Positions 1 to 5,465 of a stretch of 8,285 nt of DNA are shown one piece after another. Source of the DNA: JBOHRE01 sp050732635 (GTDB taxonomy: Bacteria; Gemmatimonadota; Gemmatimonadetes; Longimicrobiales; RSA9); assembly GCA_050732635.1 (NCBI GenBank), contig JBOHRE010000125.1, forward strand, positions 1 to 8,285. The letters are read 5' to 3'. Made by a program: the position numbers and the translations under genes. The notes under the pieces are model-generated. The model was given only the letters and a program-made list of their open reading frames with translations, was not told the origin of the DNA and did no database searches. Each line of letters opens with the position of its first letter. Position 1 is the stretch's first letter.

Positions 1-27
1 GTGCGCGCCTCCTCGGCCCGCAGGGCC

Positions 28-71
28 GCCTGCGCCGCAGGCGCTCCTGGGCGCGCGCGCCGCGCGCGCCC
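28..71. repeat. Two tandem GC hairpins upstream of radC
   Basis: Two perfect palindromes lie back to back. The first, at 28-42, has 7-base arms (GCCTGCG / CGCAGGC) around one central C. The second, at 49-71, has 11-base arms (GGGCGCGCGCG / CGCGCGCGCCC) around one central C. No T-run follows, so this is not a classic intrinsic terminator. It may end transcription of an upstream gene outside the window, or fold in the leader of the radC transcript. The symmetry is seen directly; the role is inference. Confidence 0.5.
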
Positions 72-116
72 ATCGCGCTATTCCGCTGTCCTCTCCTGTG
101 CGCGGTATTGCCGCGC

Positions 117-881
117 ATGGAGCTCCATGCCGGCGCGCTGCGAATCGACGCGCTGCCCACGACGGAGCGGCCGCGGGAGCGGTTGCGCGGCGTGGGCGCG
201 CAGGCGCTCAGTGTGCGCGAGCTGCTGGCCGTCATCATCGGCACCGGCGGGCGGGCGCAGGCAGCAGCCGGCGCGCCGGTGAACGGCGCGCCGCCGAATG
301 GTGTCGGCCGTTCGGCGTTCGGCATCGCTGCTGATCTCGTCCGGGTCGCTGGCGGCTCACTGCGACGGCTGGCCGCGCTGGAGCTGGCCGAGCTCGAGGC
401 GGTGCCGGGCGTCGGCCCAGCCATCGCGGCGCGCGTGGCCGCGGCCCTCGAGCTGGGCCGCAGGCTGGCGAAAGAGGGGCCGAGCGAGCGGCCGCGCATC
501 CGCATGCCTGCCGACGTCTACGAGCTCTGCGCGCCCTCCATGCGCGACCTGCGGCACGAGGAGTTTCGAGCGCTGCTGCTGAACGCGCGCCGCGAGGCGA
601 TCCGCGAGGTCACGATCACGCGTGGCGTGCTGGATGGCTCGCTCGTGCATCCGCGCGAGGTCTTCCGCGCCGCGATCGCCGAGAGCGCCTCCGCCCTGAT
701 CCTCGTCCACAACCACCCGTCGGGCGACCCCGCGCCGTCCCCCGACGACCGCGCTGCGACCAAGCAGATCTGCGCCGCGGGCGACGTGGTCGGCATCGAC
801 GTGCTCGACCACATCATCATCGGCGACGGCCGCTTCGTCTCCTTCGCCGAGCAGGGCTGGCTCCAGCCGCCGACGGCATGA
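117..881 (+). CDS. radC: RadC family JAB/MPN-domain protein
   Basis: This encodes a RadC (UPF0758) family protein of 254 aa from the ATG at 117. An in-frame TTG at 108 would add three residues, and neither start has a clear ribosome binding site. The N-terminal part carries the family's ERPRERL segment (about residues 17-23) and a helix-hairpin-helix (about 91-115, with VPGVGP), which usually contacts DNA. The C-terminal JAB/MPN domain has the full zinc-metalloprotease-like signature: upstream Glu (148 or 149), HNHPSG at 198-203 (metal His198 and His200), Ser208 and Asp211, then the conserved DHIIIGDGRFVSF block. The family's molecular role is unsettled; the original DNA-repair label is doubtful, and it is often found near mobile DNA. 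An Ala/Gly/Pro-rich stretch (about 46-68) lies where relatives have a short link after the LLAxxxGTG motif, so it looks like an insertion. The stop overlaps the next start (ATGA), implying translational coupling to the antitoxin gene. Confidence 0.93.
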   Translation: MELHAGALRIDALPTTERPRERLRGVGAQALSVRELLAVIIGTGGRAQAAAGAPVNGAPPNGVGRSAFGIAADLVRVAGGSLRRLAALELAELEAVPGVGPAIAARVAAALELGRRLAKEGPSERPRIRMPADVYELCAPSMRDLRHEEFRALLLNARREAIREVTITRGVLDGSLVHPREVFRAAIAESASALILVHNHPSGDPAPSPDDRAATKQICAAGDVVGIDVLDHIIIGDGRFVSFAEQGWLQPPTA

Positions 882-1102
882 GCGGCCCGATCAACATCAC
901 CGCGGCGCGCGCCGGCTTGGCGCAGCTCGTCGACCGCGCGGCGGCGGGTGAGGAGATCGTGATCGCGAAGGCCGGATGCCCGCGCGCGCGCCTCCTGCCG
1001 CTCGTCGTTGCCACGTCGCTGCGCGAGCCGGGCGGCTGGCGCGCCTCCGTCCGCATCGGCGACGAGTTCGACACACCGCTCCAGCCCCAGGATCTGCTGT
1101 GA
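878..1102 (+). CDS. Phd/YefM-type antitoxin
   Basis: This 74-aa protein matches the Phd/YefM (VapB-like) antitoxin pattern. An N-terminal DNA-binding fold (NITAARAGLAQLVDRAAAGEEIVIAKAG, residues 6-33) is followed by ARLLPL (37-42), and a C-terminal tail with VRIGDEFDTPLQPQDLL (58-74) resembles the toxin-wrapping segment common in partners of PIN toxins. Such proteins normally repress their own operon and neutralise the toxin encoded next to them. The ATG overlaps the radC stop by four bases and its own stop overlaps a GTG start downstream, so all three frames form one coupled transcript without an obvious promoter of its own. The fold looks intact, whereas the downstream toxin is degenerate. 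It may now act only as a regulator or as an orphan antitoxin; that part is inference. Confidence 0.85.
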   Translation: MSGPINITAARAGLAQLVDRAAAGEEIVIAKAGCPRARLLPLVVATSLREPGGWRASVRIGDEFDTPLQPQDLL

Positions 1103-1566
1103 AGCGGGCCGAACGCCGCGCCTCGCGCGACCCGGTCCAGACCGGCGCGCAGCCGATCGCCGCCTACATGCAGCGCGTCCCGGACGAACTGCTCCAGGTG
1201 CAGCCGCGCCAGCCGCCGCTCCACTTTCAGCGGCCGCGGGCCCGTCTGCTACTGCGCACCCGCGCCTTCCTCGAGTGGCAGTCCGGAGCGGAAAACCTGC
1301 CCCGTTACGTCTTCAAGCTGATCACCGGGGCCGACCTCGTGTTCGTCAGCGAGGTCAGCCTGTGGGAGCTCCGCGTCAAGGCGGCAATCGGTCGCATCAG
1401 CCTCCCCGATTTCGAGCTCAGCGACCTTGCAGCCGAAGGCATCTCCTACCTCCCCGTCCGCCCGCTGCACATCGAGCGCGCTGCGACCTACACCGATGTG
1501 CCAGGCGCCTTCACCCGCCTGCTCCTGGCCCAATCCGCCGTCGAGCGCCTCTGGCTCATCGGCTGA
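1099..1566 (+). pseudogene. Degenerate VapC-like PIN-domain toxin
   Basis: The 155-codon frame begins at GTG 1099, overlapping the antitoxin stop (GTGA); ATG 1168 is an alternative. From about residue 49 it follows the PIN/VapC layout: RLLLRTRAFLEW where active relatives have LLLDTHAFLWW, then VFVSEVSLWELRVKAAIGRISLP (81-103), ISYLPVRPLHIERAA, and GAFTRLLLAQS (136-146) where relatives have DPFDRLLIAQA. The first Asp is Arg53, the His after it is Arg55, both Asp of DPFD are gone, and a TGA stops the frame at LWLIG, just before the usual VTAD acid. Only Glu90 remains of the metal-binding quartet. Residues 1-48 form an extension not expected in VapC. The toxin ribonuclease is therefore probably dead. 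Alternatives are a catalytically inactive PIN protein kept for antitoxin binding, or sequencing error. Family membership is recognised from motifs; inactivity is inferred. Confidence 0.72.
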
Positions 1567-1569
1567 GCC
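1553..1569 (+). other. Small hairpin over the toxin stop codon
   Basis: GGCTCA at 1553-1558 pairs with TGAGCC at 1564-1569 around a 5-base loop, enclosing the TGA stop. No T-run follows. It could be a weak end-of-transcript structure, but chance is quite possible in DNA this GC-rich. Confidence 0.25.
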
Positions 1570-1657
1570 GCTAGCGCAGCGTCGCGGAGCCTCGACGCCC
1601 TGCGCGCTGCGACGACACCGTCGCCGACCCTCGGGACCGCCGCGGGCAGGCGCACAG

Positions 1658-1703
1658 ACCGAACACGCCGCCGCCAGGCGCCCGGACCGGACACGCCGCC
1701 GGC
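1658..1703 (+). repeat. Short direct repeat, 18-bp unit at 28-bp period
   Basis: ACCGAACACGCCGCCGCC at 1658-1675 recurs as ACCGGACACGCCGCCGGC at 1686-1703, matching at 16 of 18 positions. It lies in the non-coding stretch after the dead toxin. No function is evident. Confidence 0.5.
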
Positions 1704-1730
1704 GCGCTTCCCTACGCCCCATCCGGGCCC

Positions 1731-1800
1731 TCGTGTTTTTTGTACAGGTTGTACGGCGCGTCGCCGGCAGACGACGAGATGGGACATGCCCGGCGCGAGG
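1731..1800 (+). repeat. Left arm of imperfect 70-bp inverted duplication
   Basis: Read forward, 1731-1800 aligns without gaps to the reverse complement of 1981-2050 at 47 of 70 positions (hand count), and best in the first 30 bases (23 of 30). The core is a T6 run at 1736-1741 followed by GTACA-GGT-TGTAC at 1742-1754, a perfect palindrome with a 3-base spacer. The core stands out as AT-rich against its surroundings. In the frame starting at 1743 it reads YRLYGASPADDEMGHARREA. Confidence 0.6.
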
Positions 1801-1980
1801 CCGGCTAGAAGCCGACCGCGCCGGCACGACGATGTTCGAGGTGCGGCGACGCCAGCGCCGCGTTCGGCCGGCGCTGACCACGTGAGTGCGGCGCGGGCGC
1901 TCGCCGCTGACAGGCGTACGAGCCGCCGCGCAGTCTGCCGGGCGTCTGAAGTGGCGGACGCGGGCAGCCGCAGAGATGAG

Positions 1981-2050
1981 CGACGCGGCGGCTGTGGCGC
2001 ATCGGGCGGTTGGGCGGCGGCGAGCTGTACAACATGTACCAAAAGTAAGA
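1981..2050 (-). repeat. Right arm of imperfect 70-bp inverted duplication
   Basis: This is the partner of 1731-1800 in opposite orientation. Its core, GTACA-ACA-TGTAC at 2027-2039 followed by CAAAA, is the mirrored equivalent of the left core and has the same 3-base spacer. On the minus strand the matching frame reads YMLYSSPPPNRPMRHSRRVA, sharing Y, LY, P, M, H, RR and A with the left arm at the same spacing. About 180 bp of unrelated GC-rich DNA separates the arms. A repeated extragenic element, a MITE-like relic or two operator sites are all possible. Confidence 0.6.
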
Positions 2051-2210
2051 GGGTGCGTGGAGTAGCTGAGCGGCGGCGGCCGGAGGCCAAGACGTGCCGC
2101 GGGGGCGCAGGGCTCGAAGCGGGGCGCCGAAGACCGGGGGAGCGGCGAGGCGGGGACCGGCGACGACCGGAGCGGCGACGCGAGGATCGGCGCCGCGGGA
2201 GCGGCGGGTG

Positions 2211-3512
2211 TCAGGCGCGGCCGACGCTCCAGTGCTCGAAGCCGAGGGTGCGCATGCGTGCGGGGTCCCAGAGGTTGCGGCCGTCGAAGATGCGGGGGGT
2301 GCGCATGAGGCTCTTCATGCGGTCGAAGTCGGGGCGGCGGTAGGCGAGCCACTCGGTGAGGACGATGAGGGCGTCGGCGTCGCGGAGTGCGTCGTAGTTG
2401 GTGGCGCAGAGCTGGATGCGGTCGCCGAAGACGCCGCGGGCGACATCCATGGCCTGCGGGTCATGGGCGGCGACGCTGGCGCCGCGCTCGAGCAGGCCTT
2501 CGATGACGACGAGCGAAGGGGCCTCGCGCATGTCGTCGGTCTCGGGCTTGAAGGCGAGACCCCAGACGGCGATGGTGCGGCCGGCAAGGCCGTCCTCGAA
2601 GTGGCGGTCGAGCACGCGCAGGACGAGCCGCTTCTGGTCCTCGTTCAGGCGCTGGACGGAGTCGAGGATGCTGGCATCGACCTGGAGCTCGTGCAGGGTG
2701 CGGATCAGCGCCTTCACGTCCTTGGGGAAGCAGCTGCCGCCGTAGCCGACGCCGGGGAAGAGGAAGGATGGGCCAATGCGGGGATCGGTGCCGATTCCCG
2801 TGCGCACCTTGTCGACATCGGCGCCGACTTGCTCGCAGAGCCGTGCGACCATGTTCATGAAGGAGATGCGCGTGGCGAGCATGGCATTGGCGGCGTATTT
2901 GGTGATCTCGGCCGAGGCGATGTCCATGAAGAGGACGGGATTACCGGTGCGGACGAAGGGGGCGTAGAGCTCGGCAATGCGCTCGCGCGCGCGATCGGAC
3001 TCCGCGCCGACGACGACACGGTCGGGCTTCATGAAGTCGTTGACGGCGTCGCCCTCCTTGAGGAACTCGGGGTTGGAGCAGACATGCACCGGGTGAGAGG
3101 CGTGCGCCTCGATGGTTTCGCGTACGCGTGCGGCCGTACCGACGGGGACCGTGCTCTTGGTGAGGACGATCTTCTCGTCGTTCATATTGCGGCCGATGGT
3201 CTCGGCGACGTCCAGCACGTGGCGCAGGTCCGCACTGCCGTCCTCGCCTGGCGGCGTGCCCACGGCGACGAACAGGATCTCCGAGTCACGCACGGTCCGG
3301 GCGATGTCGACCGTGAAGCGCAGGCGGCCCTCGGCCAGATTGCGCTCGACGAGATCGTCGAGGCCCGGCTCGTAGATCGGGATGCGGCCGGCACTCAGGG
3401 CGTCGATCTTGGCTGCGTCGACATCCGCGCAGATCACGTCGTTGCCGGTCTCGGCCAGACATGCACCGACCACGAGGCCGACGTAACCGGTGCCTATGAC
3501 GCCTACCTTCAT
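2211..3512 (-). CDS. ugd: UDP-glucose 6-dehydrogenase
   Basis: This cytoplasmic enzyme oxidises UDP-glucose to UDP-glucuronate with two NAD+, supplying precursor for capsule, exopolysaccharide and other acidic sugars. The 433-aa protein is complete and of usual family length. An N-terminal Rossmann fold has GTGYVG (7-12) and VAVGTPP (82-88). A central helical domain has STVPVGT (120-126), NPEFLKEG (147-154) and EITKYAANA (202-210), giving Lys205 and Asn209. The catalytic nucleophile Cys261 lies in GYGGSCFPKD (257-266) with Asp265. The C-terminal UDP-binding domain has WGLAFKPETDDMREAPS (317-333). All key residues are present, so it should be active. GDP-mannose dehydrogenases share the fold, but the FKPxTDDxReAPS motif favours UGD. 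It lies 160 bp downstream of the Wzi-family gene on the same strand, so a shared transcript is likely. No clear ribosome binding site precedes the ATG. Confidence 0.95.
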   Translation of the reverse strand: MKVGVIGTGYVGLVVGACLAETGNDVICADVDAAKIDALSAGRIPIYEPGLDDLVERNLAEGRLRFTVDIARTVRDSEILFVAVGTPPGEDGSADLRHVLDVAETIGRNMNDEKIVLTKSTVPVGTAARVRETIEAHASHPVHVCSNPEFLKEGDAVNDFMKPDRVVVGAESDRARERIAELYAPFVRTGNPVLFMDIASAEITKYAANAMLATRISFMNMVARLCEQVGADVDKVRTGIGTDPRIGPSFLFPGVGYGGSCFPKDVKALIRTLHELQVDASILDSVQRLNEDQKRLVLRVLDRHFEDGLAGRTIAVWGLAFKPETDDMREAPSLVVIEGLLERGASVAAHDPQAMDVARGVFGDRIQLCATNYDALRDADALIVLTEWLAYRRPDFDRMKSLMRTPRIFDGRNLWDPARMRTLGFEHWSVGRA

Positions 3513-3672
3513 CGGTGATTACGCGCGAACTGGTGAACGTGAGACGAGGGTCGCCCAAGATAAGGCAGCGGGAGCGGGATCGGGAGTTGGGGCTGGGGCT
3601 AGGGCTAGGGCTGGGGCTGGGGCGGACGCGGGGGCGGGCGCGGGCGCGGGGGCGGGGGCCTGCGCGGGGGCG
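3513..3672. other. Intergenic spacer between wzi-like gene and ugd
   Basis: This 160-bp spacer is dominated by a G-rich plus strand: the TGGGGC array at 3588-3623, then a GGGGCG-rich tract to about 3672. No gene, convincing minus-strand promoter or terminator is visible. It would be a C-rich segment of the mRNA if the two flanking minus-strand genes are co-transcribed. Confidence 0.5.
3588..3623 (+). repeat. TGGGGC/TAGGGC hexanucleotide array, copy A
   Basis: Six tandem hexamers occur in the order TGGGGC x2, TAGGGC x2, TGGGGC x2, without interruption. Six runs of three or four G separated by CT or CTA meet the usual G-quadruplex pattern on the plus strand. The array is non-coding and lies about 75 bp upstream of the ugd start codon on the opposite strand. 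The repeat is seen directly; quadruplex formation is inferred. Confidence 0.85.
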
Positions 3673-5289
3673 TCAGAACAGCCAGCGGAGGAGGGCGGCG
3701 GCGTGGCGTTCGCGCCAGTCGGGGCCTTGCTCGAGGGTGAGGTGTGCCTCGAGCTCGAGGTGGGAGGCGGCGCGGAGCCAGGCGGAGAGGCCGGCGCCGG
3801 TGCTGCGGCCAGCGCGTTCGGGGGCGAAGAGGTTCTCATCGCCGCGGTCGCGGGTGAAGAGGTCGGCGCGCAGACGCAGGGTCGCAGCGGCGAGGTCGGC
3901 GGCGGCGCGGGCGCGCCACTCCGAGCCGTGGCCGGCCAGGCCGTGGCCGAGCGGGCGGCCGTCGTCGGTCCAGCCACCGCGGAAGAACCAGTTGCGGTGC
4001 CAGATCGTGTTGCCGCAGCAGGAGCGGGCGAAGGCGGCGTGCTCGACGCCGAGCGCGAGCTGCGGCAGGCGGGGCAGTGCGGGCAGCTCGAGACCGAGCA
4101 CGTAGCCGGGCACGTCGAAGAGCGCGCCGGCGCTGTCGTCGGCGCCGAACTCGGCGTAGAGCGCCAGTGGCAGCGGCCGGAACGGCACGGCCCAGCGGGC
4201 GTCGAGCGACACCAGCTGCGCATCGAACTCGCCCTGCTCACCGGCGTGCTTGCCGATCAGCATGTAGGCGATGTTGCGCAGCGTGGCGGGCGAGTTGCCT
4301 GCGCCGCCGAACATGACACCGCGGGCGACGCCGAGCGCGAGGCGCGGGTGCGGCGCGCTGGTCGCGCGCATGGCCCAGAACCACGGCTCGGTCCTGCGGT
4401 CCTCATCGCCGCCCCAGATGACGTTGTCGATACGAGAGGCAAAGAGCTGCAGCCCGACAGGCCCCAGTGCACGCAGGAAGCCGGGCAGCGTCACCGGCGG
4501 AGTGATGCGCAGGCCGCCACCCGTGAAGCCGAGCTCGCCGGACAGGATCAGGCCGGAGCTGGCGGCACCGTAGCCGAGCGCGCGCCGGCCGAGCCAGAGA
4601 TCGAGCGGGCCGACGAGACCGTTCATGTACGCGTCGAACGGCTGCGGATCGCGCGCGCCGGCCCGCGGCGCATACGCCACGCTGATGCGCGGACCCAGCG
4701 AGAACGCGGCATCACCGATCCCCAGCAGCACGGAGCCGTCCGGCTGCGCGCGTGCGCCCGTCCAGTCGGTGGCCGGGTCGTAGCCGATGCCGGCCAGAGC
4801 GCCGCCCTCGAGGCGGGCGGCGCCGGCAGCGAGCATCGAGCGCGTGACGCGCAGCGCGGCGTCGCCCTCCGACCACGTTGGGCGCGTGTACTCCTCCGCG
4901 AAGCGGGCCCGCCAGGATTGAATGAGCGGATTGACGTCGCCGGCGTCGGTCTGTGCGGCGTGATCCAGGGCCGCGGCGACCTCGGCCATCGGCGGCGTGC
5001 GGTCGCCCGGATCGTAGCCCGCCGGCAGCAGGCCCAGGGCATGCAGGCGGAGCATGGCGGAACGGGCCCAGTGGTTTGATGGCAGGTGCGGTGAGGCGCG
5101 GGCTGGGGCTTGGGCTGGGGCTGGGGACCGCTGGGCTGTCGGGTCGGTCTGGGCGGTGAGCGGGGGCGCAGTGAGGGGGATCGTCAGGGCGGCCAGCGCG
5201 AGCGCGGCCGTGCGGTGTGGGCGTGAGCGGGGCGTGCGGCGCGGGCTCGCGGGCGCTGCCACACGAGCGGCGCCGGGGTGTATAAACAT
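3673..5289 (-). CDS. Capsule assembly Wzi family outer-membrane protein
   Basis: From ATG 5289 this is a 538-aa outer-membrane beta-barrel of the Wzi capsule-assembly family, whose characterised members hold capsular polysaccharide at the cell surface. GTG 5334 is an upstream alternative, with AGG 8 bases before it. After a basic stretch (RRTPRSRPHR) comes a signal-peptide core (TAALALAALTIPLTAPPLTAQ, about residues 27-47), then a Pro/Ala-rich tract encoded by a hexanucleotide repeat, then a short helical region (HWARSAMLRLHALGLLP). The barrel carries family-like segments: LWLGRRALGYGAASSGLILS (about 232-251), then LPGFLRALGPVGLQLFAS (about 268-285). Alternating beta strands continue to the terminal Phe (LLRWLF), typical of proteins inserted by the BAM machinery. 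The ugd gene downstream on the same strand supports a role in acidic surface polysaccharide. Identification rests on motif memory rather than a search; the exact polysaccharide is unknown. Confidence 0.82.
   Translation of the reverse strand: MFIHPGAARVAAPASPRRTPRSRPHRTAALALAALTIPLTAPPLTAQTDPTAQRSPAPAQAPARASPHLPSNHWARSAMLRLHALGLLPAGYDPGDRTPPMAEVAAALDHAAQTDAGDVNPLIQSWRARFAEEYTRPTWSEGDAALRVTRSMLAAGAARLEGGALAGIGYDPATDWTGARAQPDGSVLLGIGDAAFSLGPRISVAYAPRAGARDPQPFDAYMNGLVGPLDLWLGRRALGYGAASSGLILSGELGFTGGGLRITPPVTLPGFLRALGPVGLQLFASRIDNVIWGGDEDRRTEPWFWAMRATSAPHPRLALGVARGVMFGGAGNSPATLRNIAYMLIGKHAGEQGEFDAQLVSLDARWAVPFRPLPLALYAEFGADDSAGALFDVPGYVLGLELPALPRLPQLALGVEHAAFARSCCGNTIWHRNWFFRGGWTDDGRPLGHGLAGHGSEWRARAAADLAAATLRLRADLFTRDRGDENLFAPERAGRSTGAGLSAWLRAASHLELEAHLTLEQGPDWRERHAAALLRWLF
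5099..5127 (+). repeat. TGGGGC hexanucleotide array, copy B, inside wzi-like gene
   Basis: About four hexamers (TGGGGC, TTGGGC, TGGGGC, TGGGGA), preceded by CGGGC, give five G-runs on the plus strand. They are antisense to the Wzi-family gene, where they encode PAPAQAPARA just after the signal peptide. The right end (CTGGGGCTGGGGACCG) nearly matches that of copy C in rel. Confidence 0.8.
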
Positions 5290-5362
5290 CCGGGATGGCG
5301 GTCCGCGCCGGTCCATGATCCGAGATGCTACCACGCGGAACGCCTGGCGTCCACGCCTGGAA

Positions 5363-5377
5363 TGTTGGAAATCAACA
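5363..5377. promoter_or_regulatory. TGTTG-N5-CAACA palindrome in the divergent rel/wzi region
   Basis: TGTTG (5363-5367) and CAACA (5373-5377) form a perfect inverted repeat with a 5-base spacer. It overlaps the candidate -35 of the rel promoter, in the AT-richest part of the divergent intergenic region. This position suits a repressor or activator site for rel, the wzi-like gene or both. The regulator is unknown. Confidence 0.35.
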
Positions 5378-5394
5378 GGTTAGCGCGTTATCAT
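5365..5394 (+). promoter_or_regulatory. Candidate sigma70-type promoter for rel
   Basis: TTGGAA (5365-5370, 4 of 6 to the -35 consensus) and TATCAT (5389-5394, 5 of 6 to the -10 consensus) are separated by 18 bp. Transcription would start near 5401, giving a leader of about 65 bases. The surrounding 100 bp is clearly less GC-rich than the rest of the window, which supports a promoter region. Confidence 0.45.
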
Positions 5395-5465
5395 CAAACG
5401 AGCACACGCGCCGCCCGCGGTCCCTAAAGCCCACATGCGAAGTAGACACTGAGGCGACGTACGCG

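Larger units (their letters stand above)
1567..2210. other. 644-bp gene-free interval between converging genes
   Basis: No frame here reads like a protein: the open frames are Arg/Ala/Pro-rich shadows typical of GC-rich DNA, with no recognisable domain. The left part (1658-1703) has a short direct repeat, the centre (1731-2050) an inverted duplication with small AT-richer islands, and the right part (about 2100-2210) is a purine-rich GGAGCGGCGA-like low-complexity tract before the ugd stop. I find no tRNA, rRNA fragment, CRISPR or strong intrinsic terminator. It may be the remains of a decayed insertion next to the decayed toxin gene. Confidence 0.6.

Noticed and set aside
1721..1745. T6 run at 1736-1741 as an intrinsic terminator for the radC group
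   Set aside because: No stable stem lies immediately upstream; the GGGCCC nearby is too short to form a terminator hairpin.
1488..2090. 200-codon minus-strand frame with a hydrophobic LLLLVHVVQLAAAQ start that resembles a signal peptide
   Set aside because: The hydrophobic stretch comes from the AT-richer repeat arm; the remainder is random-looking, and no ribosome binding site supports it.
1249..2352. 367-codon minus-strand open frame spanning the gene-free interval
   Set aside because: It is Arg/Pro/Ala-rich with no domain, and overlaps the ugd 3' end and the PIN remnant antisense; typical of spurious frames in GC-rich DNA.
2094..3518. 474-codon plus-strand open frame opposite ugd
   Set aside because: It is an exact antisense shadow of a well-conserved gene; its Gly/Val/Asp-rich product has no domain and arises from GC-rich codon bias.
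3490..5079. 529-codon plus-strand open frame opposite the wzi-like gene
   Set aside because: It is antisense to the Wzi-family gene and low-complexity (long Ala-Gly runs from the repeat tract), with no recognisable domain.
5281..5287. TATAAAC as a promoter -10 element
   Set aside because: No matching -35 is found at proper spacing on either strand, and on the minus strand it lies within the likely start of the wzi-like gene.
5325..5465. N-terminal extension of rel from an upstream in-frame ATG at 5325
   Set aside because: The 47 extra residues do not resemble the family, and the stretch contains the candidate promoter and palindrome.
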